This document shows positions 1 through 10,063 of a stretch of 64,000 bases of DNA, piece after piece (within the stretch, counting starts at the first letter, position 1; every line of letters begins with the position of its first letter). The DNA comes from Punctularia strigosozonata HHB-11173 SS5 (taxonomy: Eukaryota > Basidiomycota > Agaricomycetes > Corticiales > Punctulariaceae), in NCBI RefSeq assembly GCF_000264995.1, contig NW_006767435.1, positions 1-64,000 on the forward strand. Direction: 5' to 3'. Position numbers and translations under genes: made by a program. The notes under the pieces are model-generated. The model made no database searches. It was given only the letters and a program-made list of their open reading frames with translations, and was not told the DNA's origin.

Positions 1-891
1 CTGCACACTGTTTGATATTACAACATTTACACTTATACTCGGGTGTCTGAATGCACAAATTTAGTTTGGTTTTTTTCACTGATTTTGAAAGAGGTATTTT
101 ATTGTCTGGAGAGTCAAACCTTGCTGTGTGGCTGTGCAGCCTAGTGTCCATTGATTCTATAGCCTGGATGGATTTTTGGAGGATGATAATGACCCAAGTT
201 GATAGACCCACTCTGTCCAATCCTCAATTCCATGTATTCAGTAAATCGGCCGTAGCGGCCGAAGGAACATTCCCACGGTCGTGGCAGTGCGATTTTCGGA
301 TTCCCACGATAATTCTGCACAGATTTAGGTACCCGACGGAATTGAGCCTCAATTCCGTCCGAACACAAGGATAGGGTTCCCACGATAAGGTACGTGGGTC
401 AGTTTGCTTACGTAAGCTGATGGTGGCTGTCCATAGAAGTCTTCGGCTTCCTCGGGCCGGTCGGCCCGGTCGGCATCTCCGCAGTGGGAATGTCTTGGCA
501 GCGGCACGGCGGCATCTCGGCCGGCTTGTCCTTTCTTAGTACGCCGAGCTTCGGCTCGGAGTGGAACGGATCGGAACGGGCTCGTCGGGGTTCTGCTGTC
601 CCTGTTGGGATGTTTCTTCCTACGGTGCATGTTCTGCCGTGTCTCGGCTCCCGTGCGGCTCTCCGTGCGGGATTCTTTGTTCCCGATTAGGTGCGTAACC
701 CCGTTCCGTCGTCTTGGCGTTGATATTTTTGTTGTCGCCGTGTCGGCCTCTCGGCCGGCACGGTGTCGCTCGGTCATCTCGGGCAGAACCCTGATGAGCC
801 TATAAAGGCGAAACAGGGCTGGCTGGGGATCCCCTCAGCCACTGTCGGTTCTGCTTTCGCCCCTGCTCCTCTCTCTGTTGCGACCATCCCT
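1..891. other. Gene-free left end
   Basis: I see no supported gene here. The open frames are short, arginine-rich products of GC-rich sequence and overlap one another on both strands. From about 400 onward the base composition shifts to GC-rich. The motif CCCACGRT, which recurs in the tandem repeat further right, already appears near 270, 303 and 380. A TATA-like CTATAAAG lies near 798, but nothing downstream of it can be read as a gene. Confidence 0.6.
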
Positions 892-939
892 GCGCCAAAA
901 AACGCTCGGTCGCTTCGCTCCCTCGCGTTTTTTGGGCGC
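892..939. repeat. Hairpin-forming inverted repeat
   Basis: Arms GCGCCAAAAAACGC (left) and GCGTTTTTTGGGCGC (right, one extra G) enclose a loop of about 19 bases. The hairpin ends exactly where the telomere-type repeats begin. It could be a cruciform or a replication-pause structure, but nothing shows a function. Confidence 0.75.
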
Positions 940-956
940 CCTAACCCTAACCCTAA
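939..956. repeat. Interstitial telomere-type repeat, three CCCTAA units
   Basis: Three perfect tandem CCCTAA units (TTAGGG on the other strand), the usual telomere repeat of filamentous fungi. They lie between the hairpin and the 30-bp tandem array rather than at a contig end. This could mark an old subtelomeric junction, a healed break or an inversion point. Three units can also arise by chance or slippage. Confidence 0.8.
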
Positions 957-961
957 AGAAC

Positions 962-1380
962 CCACGGTCACCGTGGCAGTGTCGCGACGCGCGTGGCTCA
1001 CCGTGGCGGTGTCGCGACGCGCGTGGCTCACCGTGGCAGTGTCGCGACGCGCGTGGCTCACCGTGGCAGTGTCGCGACGCGCGTGGCTCACCGTGGCGAT
1101 ACGGCACGTGCCTCGCATGGCTCACCGTGGCGGTGTAACGACGCGCGTTTGCCGAGCGGGCCGGGTCCCACGATCACCGTGGCAGTGTCACGACGCGCGT
1201 CGCTCACCGTGGCAGTGCCATGCCCCGTGTGGCGCCGAACAGACCGGGTCCCACGATCACCGTGGCGGTGCTACGACGCGCGTTTGCCGAGCAGGCCGTG
1301 TCCCACGTTCACCGTGGCAGTGTCACGACGCGCGTTCTGACCCCCTGCCGAGCTCGCCGAAGTCCCACGATCACCGTGGC
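962..1380. repeat. Minisatellite with 30-bp unit and CACCGTGGC core
   Basis: The left half holds near-identical 30-bp units built on TCACCGTGGCRGTGTCGCGA plus an ACGCGCGT tail. The right half holds longer, diverged units joined by linkers such as GTCCCACGATCACCGTGGC. About a dozen copies of the CACCGTGGC core are present. Because 30 is a multiple of three, every frame stays open, which explains the long low-complexity frames on both strands. The unit carries a near-palindrome, CCACGGTCACCGTGG. There are no unique spacers, so this is not a CRISPR array. Confidence 0.9.
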
Positions 1381-2002
1381 GGCCAGCAATCCTCCTGGCA
1401 ACATCCCCACCAAAATATTGGTGGGGTAATGCCCACAGCGCGTTAAATCGCCGAAATATTCAGGACGGTACCCATCACAGTTACGAAGAGGCGTTGTCAG
1501 ACGGTGAGTAGCGATTTAGTTGGAAACCGTCGAGGAAAACGGACGGTGAATTATGAGCATCATTTCTTTCGATTTAAAAAACCGATTGTTCGGTGAATAC
1601 TGCAATATATGAAGCTTCTAAAACCTTGAAAAAATGGCCAGTGGGAGGGGATTGGCGAACATGATTTTTTGACATACTAACCGTGGGAATGTGATCGCTG
1701 GATAATCCTCCAGGCCCTTCTCACCGTTTTAGGAGGATATGATGAATTACGGAATGACTACCAATATAAAGTGAGGTGCGAGAACAGTTCTGGATTCAGT
1801 ACTTCTGGGGCTATGCACTGACACCCCAAACATCCAAAACTGAGACGCCCGGAGGTCAGCCTGACCTCCTGGCTGGGACAGGGGTAGGTGGTTAGATGTC
1901 CCTGATTTGGTCACGCTCGGGGCATCGACTGAATTGCGTATCACATATTCACGTGAGTGTCACTGCAATGTCACTAGTAGCTATGTATGAATGAGCCCTA
2001 CC
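1381..2002. other. Gene-free stretch
   Basis: No supported gene. The sequence is moderately AT-rich with isolated short frames and no recognisable protein similarity. It lies downstream (in minus-strand sense) of the aspartic-protease relic, so it could contain further decayed 3' sequence of that gene that I cannot recognise. Confidence 0.5.
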
Positions 2003-2330
2003 TTATACTGTCGTGAGCGCGGGGTACGCGAGGCCTAACGGGCCTCCCTCGATGCCGACACCATTCCACGCGGGCATATTCGGCACGCAAAAGTCCTGCG
2101 CGGTGAGCGCTAATCCGTTCATCGTATCGGTGCCAACGGGGCCGACTGCGAACGTGCCATCTCCATATGTGCCAATAAGAGGAACGAACGTCGACGATTG
2201 CGATGGGTCAAATCCCGCAGCCCCGAAACCGCATTCATCTTCGGTTTCCGGACTGCGAAGCCGTTCTGGACAAGCCATGTGTCGGCGCTGTGGACAACGT
2301 TGGAGCCTCGTCGTGGACGAACAGCAAGGG
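2003..2330 (-). pseudogene. Aspartic protease (pepsin-like, A1) relic
   Basis: The minus strand reads NVVHSADTWLVQNGF and then, in another frame, CGFGAAGFDPSQSSTFVPL followed by TYGDGTFAVGPVGTDTMNG and GIEGGPLGLAYPALTTV. This is the order of the N-terminal lobe of a fungal A1 aspartic protease: DTGS-type active-site region, FDPS..SSTF, Y.DGT..G flap and GLAY. The catalytic DTGS is replaced by HSAD. The two blocks need a frame change between them, and neither a signal peptide nor the C-terminal lobe with the second catalytic Asp can be found. I therefore call it a decayed fragment of a host gene. Family assignment is fairly sure; boundaries are approximate. Confidence 0.65.
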
Positions 2331-2920
2331 TGGTTCTCTAGGCGAATCAGGCGTCAATCCCTCCGTTGATAGCGAGCCACTCAAGAAACTGAATGACCAG
2401 ATACCTCTCAGAGGCCATTTCAACGTGGACTGCCATCGCAATGCGTTGGAGCATTATCTGGGAAGGGGGAAAAGAGCGGGAAAAAGTGATCGTGATTTGC
2501 AAATACCCAGGCAAGGCCAGAGGCTCCGTGGTCTTGCCGTTGGTTTCTGTAGTCGCATTGATGGAACGATGTTTAATGAACGCCCGATGTGACGTGCGCG
2601 CCAAACGTGCGCGCAGACTTGCGCCAGGACATGGGATACACCACTGCGTTGTCCAAAGTATGGTTAGCCGATGCGTGGACGGCGCTATAGGGCCATTGAG
2701 TTCATGGAGCTATCGCCCATGCACGCGCAAACGAAGTGATCAAGACATCGATGACCAAGCATGGTCATCGGATTGAGAGCAAAGGGCAAGCACAATACGG
2801 AGTGCACCATCCACATCAGCGCGCTGGCATCATCATGCCTTCATCGATATCACAAACATACAGATTCCGAATTTAAACCAAGCGGATTGAGAAGGACACC
2901 AGGGGCATGGCCACAAGCGT
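2331..2920. other. Gene-free stretch
   Basis: Nothing recognisable. It lies upstream of the protease relic and downstream of the Sec2 stop, so it probably combines degraded protease sequence and the Sec2 3' untranslated region. Confidence 0.5.
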
Positions 2921-4726
2921 TCACCGTATAAGCGCTCCAACCTCATACGCGCTCATCGACCTCGTCGGCCCCGGCCGTTCCCCCACCGCCTCCGCCTTCA
3001 ACCTCTCCACATCCCTATTCCCCTTCTCCTCGAAGCTCTTCCTGCTCCCGGCCGTGCTCCGACTCGCGCTCCGCTCCCTACCCACCTCCCTCGGCGTGAC
3101 TGCCCGCTTCCCAAACGCCGCACCGAGCGGACGGGGGCTCATACTCCGCGCATCTGCCCAAGGGCTCGTGCCATCGTCGCCGGTCGCATCGGGGAAGATG
3201 GAGGAAAGGTTGAGGGAGGGCAGCGACGGCGACGCGGGGCGCGACGCGGCGAGCGCACTGGCGGACTGGATGATGGTGCTGCTCATGCGGGAGAGCAGCG
3301 GCGGACGTGCGACCGCGGCCGCGTCGGGCGTGGTCACCGCGGAGGTGGACACGAGAGGCGTGGCCGCTTGGACGCGCATGAACGGGTTCAGCACCAGATC
3401 GGCGTCGGGATGGGTCGGCGGTTTGTCGGCGGAGTCCAGGGCGGAAGGTAACGCGACGCTGGAGGGCGCACCCTCTTCGCCGTACGAGCGGGTGGAGGAT
3501 ATCGACGAACGGTTCGACGACGGAAGCGCAATCGAGGCTGGACTCGCGGATCGTACTGGTGGGGACTTCAGAGCAATCTCAGATGACGAGCGCGAGTGCG
3601 ACGCGTGCGAGTTGGGATCCCGAGCGCTGCGGTTCTCCTCCTCCATGAGCCGGATGACCGAGCGGAGGGCCTCGCGCTCGCGCTTGGCCTCGCGCAGCTC
3701 TTCCTCGGCCTCGCTACGTTTTATGCGTTCGGTCGCTACCATCTTGTTCGCCTGGAGAGGAGGACGATCAATAACAGGTAACACGAGCATAATGCAAGAT
3801 CCAGACCTCTTCGAACAGAGCCTGACTCAAGCTTTCCAACTCCTCTTCCAGCGCCTTCTTGTCCCTCATCGCTTTCTGCAGCTCCTCGTGCTCCTTGTCA
3901 AGCCTCCGCTTCGCCTCGTCCACCTCCTGCCTCGCCACCTTCAGCGCCGCGTCCTTCTCCTCTTGTGCTCGCCTCAACATCTCGCTATGGTCCACCTCAG
4001 GGGCTAGCGACGGTAGACTTGCAGATGTAAGGTGAGAGCGCGTGATGGAATTAGACCGCGAGGGCGGCCCGCTGAAGGGGAGCTTGAAGCCCGAGAACCG
4101 GCCTTCCGTCGCCGTGGTCGGGCTTGCGTTCGTCACGACCGGGGAACCGCTGGGGCCTGCCGAGGGGAGAGGAGGTGATCCCCCCGGCGTCGCTGAGGTG
4201 ATTTGGGGCGACGCGTTCGCCGATTTCGTCCCGTCGGGCGAAGCTTCGGTTTTCGTGCGCTGTTGCGCTGCTTGCTCGCTGGCCATGCGTTGCGGAGCGG
4301 AGAGCCGGCGCCAGCCCACGTCTTTCCCGGACCCATTCTGCTTGAGAGCATCCTCGAGCATCTCGTTGTTCAGCAATGCGACTTGTAGGTTGGACTTGGC
4401 CAGCGTGAGAGCTGTGTCGAGTTCGGATTGAGCTGCAAGTGATGCCTTCAGGAGAGAGGTCTGTAGGAGGATACCATCAGCTTCGTCCCCGTTCACGCGA
4501 AATGGGAATGGATTCGACGGTGATGGATAATTACCAGCTCCTCGACACGCTTGATCATACGTTCGAGTCCATACTTCAGATCCTCCTCTTGGCCGTGCGT
4601 GAGGACCCTCCTCGCATCGCGCAGATCATCCTCAGTGGCGAGGAAGATCTGCGAATTGGACCCTTGCGAACCTTGGGCTAGGATCAAGATGGCAATCTCG
4701 TCAGATGAACGGCATCCATCTGGCAC
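2921..4726 (-). CDS. SEC2: Sec2-type Rab guanine nucleotide exchange factor
   Basis: Three exons on the minus strand: 4535-4726, 3807-4460 and 2921-3751 (558 residues). Joining exons 2 and 3 across the 55-base intron gives LEEELESLSQALFEE|ANKMVATERIKRSEAEEEL, the hallmark of the Sec2/Rabin8 coiled-coil exchange domain. The parallel coiled coil runs from about residue 190 (MLRRAQEEKDAALKVARQEV) to about 325. The remainder is serine/proline-rich and probably disordered, as in other fungal Sec2 proteins. In the family, Sec2 loads GTP onto Sec4/Rab8 on secretory vesicles for polarised exocytosis. The first ATG is the only in-frame one before the coding signal, but a further 5' exon is possible. 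The gene is divergently arranged with the GH71 gene. Function by family is secure; the N-terminus is uncertain. Confidence 0.85.
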
Positions 4727-5140
4727 GCGGATGCCACTTGCACCAACCTAGCTGAGACTTCTGGATGGAGTCCGTTCGTTTGGGCAAAGGTTGGGTGGTG
4801 GATGCGCGAGAGGTCGGTCGACTAGGCGGTTGATGCATGTACATCGCATGGGGGGCGAACATGTCTCGCTGCTATCCGGTGTTTTCCAACGCAAGAGTCA
4901 GGTATGTGTCTTGGTCCGGTGCAGCGATACGCTAAGAAGGAGATGCTGGATTCGGTCGAGCGGTCGTAGCGGGCCCAAAGTCGTCAAGACGGGAACAAGG
5001 GCGTGCGCCGTCTATGACGTTCGCGCGCCCTGCGCAGCCATGGCGTCGATCACTGATCGAGCACTGAATCCAGATATTCGGCACCTCTCCCGACGCCGGC
5101 AGTTGCTGCGCGCGCCCCCAATTGCGGATGACCGCTGACA
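4727..5140. promoter_or_regulatory. Divergent intergenic region, Sec2 / GH71
   Basis: About 410 bases separate two divergent start codons, so the promoters and 5' leaders of both genes must lie here unless Sec2 has an extra 5' exon. I see no convincing TATA box or repeated motif. Open frames on both strands have no recognisable similarity. Confidence 0.5.
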
Positions 5141-6712
5141 ATGTCGTCCGCCCCCGATACAAAGTATGTCGTGGCACAGTGAGTATGGAATCCATACTAT
5201 CGCCGCACATGCGCTTATATCGTCAACACTGGCAGCCACATGGTCGGAAATACCTACGTCGGTTAACGCACCACTTGATCACGCCGATCTTTCATACTGT
5301 CTCGTAGCCGTACACTGTCAGGGAATGGCTAGAAGATATCAAGTTGGCTCATCAACATGGAATTGATGGTAGGGACCCCTTCGCGACTTTGAACCTTTTT
5401 TGATCCGACTTACATTAATCCAGCGTTCGCCTTGAATATCGGACGAGACGAATGGCAGGAAGCAAGGGTGTCAGACGCGTACATTGCCGCGGCAACGTCT
5501 GCAACTGACTTCAAGCTCTTCATCTCGCTTGATATGACGTCTCTCGGAGGGTTGAGAGCCACTGATGCAGCAATGATACGCAAGTACCTGAACGCTTACG
5601 CGGAACACCCAAATCAGCTCCGCGTTCGCGGCAAACCGCTAGTCTCTACATTTGCTGGGGAACAATGCACCTTCGATCAGCCTAGCATGGATGCGGGGTG
5701 GAACTTTGCGATCCGAACAGAAGTCTCTGCGGACTACCTCTTCGTCCCCGCGTTCTTTGTCGACCCACGAACTCTGCCTTCGTGCTCGGTTATTGACGGG
5801 ATATTTGGTGTACGAAGAGCGAGCGTCAGTTTCTCGATTTCTTCCCTCTGACGACTCTTCGCAGTGGAATGGCGGGTGGCCGATGGGAAACCATGACGTT
5901 GATTTTGACGGCGACCGTAAACATATCAAGCACGTCAAGGGAAGGGCCTACATGGCTGCGGTCTCGCCTTGGTTCTTCACGCACTACGGCCCAGACACAT
6001 ATAACAAGAATTGGATCTATCGCCCCGATAACTGGCTCTATAATGCTCGGTGGGAACAATTGAACGCGCACCGGGATGAGATAGACATAGTCCAGATCAT
6101 CAGCTGGAATGGTGAGATCTACTCATCTTCGCTAGCAGTCCCCAGAGCTCAACGACCAACGAGATTATGGAGAGAGTCACTATGTAGGGCCGATAAAAGG
6201 TGCACAGCCAAATGCGCGTGCGTGGGTGGACGGTTTTCCCCACTTAGGTGCGTCCTGTAGCAAGGTGATAGTTCGTCTGTTCACCAGAACTCGTCATCCC
6301 AGGATGGTTAAACATGTCGTCGTATTATATTCACGCTTTCAAAACCGGCCACTGGCCGATAGTCACGGCCGATCACGTCTTCATCTGGAGTCGGCCACAT
6401 CCCGCCCGCGCGTCAGCATCCGAGGATGCCGTGCCTAGGCCGGACAACTGGCGATGGACATCTGATCACCTTTGGGCGGTCGTCTTTGCCCGTGCGCCCT
6501 CTCGGATCGAGGTACAGTCCGGAAATAACGAGGAGACCTTCCTCGTTCAGACTGGTGTCACCAAACTAAAGCTCGCCAATGCTCCGGGGCATGTTCGAGC
6601 CCGCATGTTCAGGAATGACGAACTAGTCCTGGACGTGGACCCAGGCGACGCCTTCATCTTCACGTCGACGCCGAGGGTGCATAATTTTAACGCCTTCGTC
6701 GCTTGGGCATAA
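5141..6712 (+). CDS. GH71 glucan endo-1,3-alpha-glucosidase, intracellular form
   Basis: Seven exons: 5141-5178, 5236-5257, 5308-5368, 5424-5809, 5865-6111, 6164-6247 and 6303-6712, summing to 1248 bases (415 residues). The spliced protein starts MSSAPDTKYVVAHHMVGNTY and continues with DAFALNIGRDEWQ, STFA.GE, DGIFGWNGGWPMGN, IISWNDYGESHYVGP and GWLNMSSYYIHAFKTG. These are characteristic blocks of glycoside hydrolase family 71 (mutanase), which cleaves alpha-1,3-glucan of fungal walls. No signal peptide precedes the catalytic domain and no dockerin or carbohydrate-binding module follows, so this looks like a cytosolic or unconventionally secreted form. The C-terminal 100 residues form the beta-rich tail usual for the family. 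The start was chosen because it joins in frame to VVAH and gives the normal N-terminus. Confidence 0.93.
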
Positions 6713-7062
6713 CGTATCTCCAGGCGCTCGCATTTCGCCTCCTTTGTTCCATGGAAAAGAATAAGTACTTATCGCAAACTCCTCTGATGATCAAAGCCTT
6801 GCTACATAGACCATACCGGAAATCATATCTCCGGGAATCCTCGGAGCGACTGCGATCCGTTGCGTAGGGTCTCTCCCCTTGCTCAACATCGAAGTCCGCA
6901 GCTTGATGCTACGCCGATCGTCGCCCGTTACCTCAAGTCCCATGGACAGGCAGTCGTAGCCGACGCCGAGGAGCACGCATCCAAGTTGGCGGCTCATATC
7001 CCGTGAGAACGATATCAGATGTTCTGGAGGGTGCAGTATTTACGATGGCACATCGGCGTCAC
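6713..7062. other. Gene-free stretch
   Basis: Presumed 3' region of the GH71 gene. A 68-codon minus-strand frame (6791-6997) reads as plausible protein, but I do not recognise it and find no partner exon. Nothing else is seen. Confidence 0.5.
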
Positions 7063-7064
7063 TA

Positions 7065-7747
7065 CTATGGATGCACCATAAATGCAATAGTGTACCATCA
7101 ATGCAATCGGTCTGAAATCTCGTTACTGCGGGGCTCCCTCTCATCCTAATCCCTACATATTAAATTGAGTGCATATACAGTACTATTCAATGATAAGTGC
7201 CAAAGGAACAGAGCGAAGCATTAGGGGATGGGCCTCCAGAAAATGCGCAACGTCGTTTGGGGAACCATCCAAGCGTGCTCTAGCATGAAGACACGGCTCG
7301 GCTGAAGGGATCTGAGCTGATAAAAATCTGAATATATTCAAGTGTACTCTATACTATACAGAAGGTACGTCTGTCAATCCCGATACGTAATATCTGCAAC
7401 TTTGTGCTTGCTATGCAAGGATTACTGGCGGAGGTGCCATGAATGCAATTGAAGCTCCGCTTTAAATGCTGACAAAGCAGGGTCAGATTGCAGGAGCTCC
7501 CCGCCAGAAGGTCGCGGCCTCGGCTTCTCGGCCTTGGGGGACCCATTGTGCAATCTGCAGAGTCATCGACACGTCCTACCGGCATCGCTCTGGCAAGGCA
7601 TCTCGCGTACCAAAATATTTGAGGCTTGACATACAGCTGCTGCATGATTTTGGCTACCATATGATTTAGTTTCTGGGTGGATTAGCAATGAAATGACGAT
7701 TTTGAACCATCAATGCAATCGAAATTGCATTGATGGTACATCCATAG
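7065..7747. mobile_element. MITE-like element, 683 bp, TA-flanked, no transposase
   Basis: The left end begins CTATGGATGCACCATAAATG. The right end, read on the minus strand, begins CTATGGATGTACCATCAATG, so about 24 bp of near-perfect terminal inverted repeat is visible. Both ends are flanked directly by TA (7063-7064 and 7748-7749), the target-site duplication of Tc1/mariner-type elements. Subterminal copies of ACCATCAATGCAAT follow each end. No frame inside could encode a transposase, so the element would be non-autonomous. Ends agreeing to within about two mismatches suggest it is not very old. Confidence 0.72.
7706..7737. repeat. Perfect 14-bp palindrome arms within the MITE right end
   Basis: ACCATCAATGCAAT and its exact complement ATTGCATTGATGGT are separated by CGAA. 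The same 14-mer occurs in the left end near 7092. It looks like a subterminal repeat inverted against the terminal one, a common transposase-binding arrangement. Confidence 0.9.
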
Positions 7748-7749
7748 TA

Positions 7750-8089
7750 TTCTGCATCTGCAAGTACGGCTGTGGCTTCTTTCTTATCAGAAGGCACACG
7801 CTTCGATTTGGTGTCGGAACCATTTCTGTGTCCGTGAATGCCGGATCCGGCGAGGGCCTAAAGGGGTTCCGGAGGAAAATACCCTATAGTGCCATGAACC
7901 TCAGGCCGGCAGGGAACAGACTCAAAGGCTGACAACACAATTCGAATCCACTATGAACATGGATTTCACTACTGTACTGCGATATGGAAAGCATTGCAAA
8001 CAACGACAACAAACTCGTGCAAAGAGCGCGTACAGGTCACAAAGCAGTGCTACACACAACGTTAAATATTCGTCAGAGACCGTCAGCAT
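7750..8089. other. Gene-free stretch
   Basis: Downstream of the CFA synthase stop and next to the MITE. It probably holds the 3' untranslated region of the synthase; nothing else is seen. Confidence 0.5.
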
Positions 8090-10063
8090 TCATGCGAACG
8101 GCTGATTGCCAAACTTGACGTAGCCTTCTCGCGCGAATGTGAAGATATGGTCTCCAAGGCTGCGAGTGGCAAAGCCGGCCTCGCAATAGTCGCTGTCATG
8201 ACGGTCGTCAGCACCGTGAGCGCGATGACGACGCGCGACCGTCAGCTCACAAGTAGTATATCCATTTTCTTCTGAAGACGTCCAAGTCGTCAGCGGTAAG
8301 CGAGTATTCTTCCACGAGTGCTTGGGCGATTTTCTCATCCCAGTTGCGCAGGAATTTGCGTTTCCACTCTCGGAGGGTACGGGCATAGTGGGGCCCTATA
8401 TTTCGGACCGTGTCGACCGTGAGTCGACCTCCAGAACCCTTCGCCAACGTCGACACGAGGAATTCGAAGGACGGAATGTAGCATCCGGGGAAGACTGCGG
8501 GCACCACCATTCAGTTTTTAGCTCCAACGCTGCAAATAAGAAGGACGTACTCCACTTCTGTATGAAATCCACGCCCTGGTCATACGCCGGGATGCCTGTA
8601 CCGCACAATCAGCTGCCGATACTCCGTCGCAATAGACGCATCATGTACGCACGTGATTCAGGCATTGTGATGACCTGCACGCAGCCCGCCGAGTCCCTCG
8701 GCTTCATGGCCCAGTCGACGACGCCCCAGTACTCGGCGATAAACTCGCGCCCGACGTTCTCGATCATCTCGACGCTGACGAACCGGTCGAACGCGCCCGC
8801 CCACTCGGACTTCTGCAGGCACTGGCGGTAGTCCATGAGGTGAACGGTTATCCGGTCAGAGAGGCCCGCGTCGGCGATGCGCCGCCGTGCGAGCGTCGCC
8901 TGGTGTACGGAGAGCGTGACGGTGTCGATGATGCAGTCGACCGTCTGCGCCAGCAGGATGGAGAGCGAGGCCCAGCCCGTGCCTGTCCGCGACAGAATTA
9001 GCTGCTGTCTCGTGACTGAGGGAAGCGAAGCGGGGCGTACCGAACTCGAGCACGCGGTGGCCAGGCTTGACTTCCGTCAACTCGATAATGTATCTGTATG
9101 GTCAGCGGATTCGATAGGCGCGTCGTTGCTTGGAAGCAGGTACGTGAAAGCTTACCGCATTTTGCGCATCTGGGCGTCTTCCAAGCTTTCGAGAGCGCCA
9201 GGTTTGGGCGAAAGATCTTCGGTGAAGTCCTTGAATATCGCCGACGAATAGCACATGTCCTCGCTGAGGAACGCCTCGAACCTGAAGAGCAATGTCTAGA
9301 GCACTTCACAATGAGAGTTTGCTGTGATCTTACATGTCGTTGCTCAAGTCATAGTGAGCCGAGATGTTAGCTCTTGAGTTGGTGAGATTTCCCAGGAAAC
9401 GGGTCGCAGTCAGATTCCGGCCGCGAGCCAATATTGTCGAAAGGATGTTATCCGTGTCGAGCTCCGATCGATTTGCAATGATTATCTGCGTTTAGGGAGC
9501 CATGAGAAGCCCGCTCCTACGGACGATACCGAAACCCTAAGAAGTCCCGGACGCACTTGGATGAGAGCGGATATGTCGTCACATTCGACTGGGACCGAGA
9601 CTCCCGTCAGCGTGTTCTCCGTTCTCGCCATTCAGTGACGAGGCATTACTCACAGTCGCCGTCCATATACCCCTCCGCTAGACCGAGGTCGGAGAAGAGC
9701 GCGATTCGCATCCAGAATCCGTCTCTGACGACGCGGATAGTCGCGCAAAGCCTTGAATCGGGGCTTTTGCGGCCAAAGACGTGCGACCGGCCCCCGTGCT
9801 GGATAGTCAACTCGCCCTTCGTGATGCGCGCCAGTGCACTGCATGAACAGAGGATGATCAACGTCTCTTCGGTTTGCCCATGTTTCTTCGCGAACGGGAT
9901 TGACGCACCTCAAGATCGAATCGCGGGCCAGGCGGGACAGAGGACTCCATGTCAGTGCGCTCACCGTCTCTCCGAACCGGGCCCAGGCAGCATCGGCGAC
10001 GTGGGACAGTGACGAGCGATGGGTCGCTGGCGTCTTGAGAACCTGGGTGTGATACAACGACAT
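8090..10063 (-). CDS. Cyclopropane-fatty-acyl-phospholipid synthase family methyltransferase
   Basis: Ten exons on the minus strand: 9909-10063, 9654-9838, 9557-9588, 9334-9485, 9156-9281, 9041-9093, 8653-8982, 8551-8595, 8251-8494 and 8090-8192. They sum to 1425 bases (474 residues). The assembled protein has RITKGELTIQHGG in the N-terminal lipid-binding part, then ANISAHYDLSNDMFEAFLSE, MCYSSAIF, the SAM-binding motif VLEFGTGWASL, LMDYR, SVEMIENVG and the C-terminal FDYCEAGFATRSLGD. All are typical of CFA/mycolic-acid cyclopropane synthases, which transfer a methylene from S-adenosylmethionine to unsaturated phospholipid acyl chains. The length fits fungal members. Exon 3 is only 32 bases. 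No membrane segment is obvious. Confidence 0.93.

Noticed and set aside
240-960. Possible solo LTR with a TATA-like CTATAAAG
   Set aside because: I found no terminal TG...CA pair, target-site duplication or retroelement coding sequence.
962-1380. Possible CRISPR array
   Set aside because: Units are adjacent without unique spacers, no cas genes are present, and the organism is a eukaryote.
763-1446. Long open frames on both strands through the repeat (227, 115 and 114 codons)
   Set aside because: They are products of a 30-bp unit that is a multiple of three; the protein is pure repeat and open on both strands.
2907-4007. 366-codon plus-strand frame
   Set aside because: Antisense shadow of the Sec2 exons, caused by codon bias.
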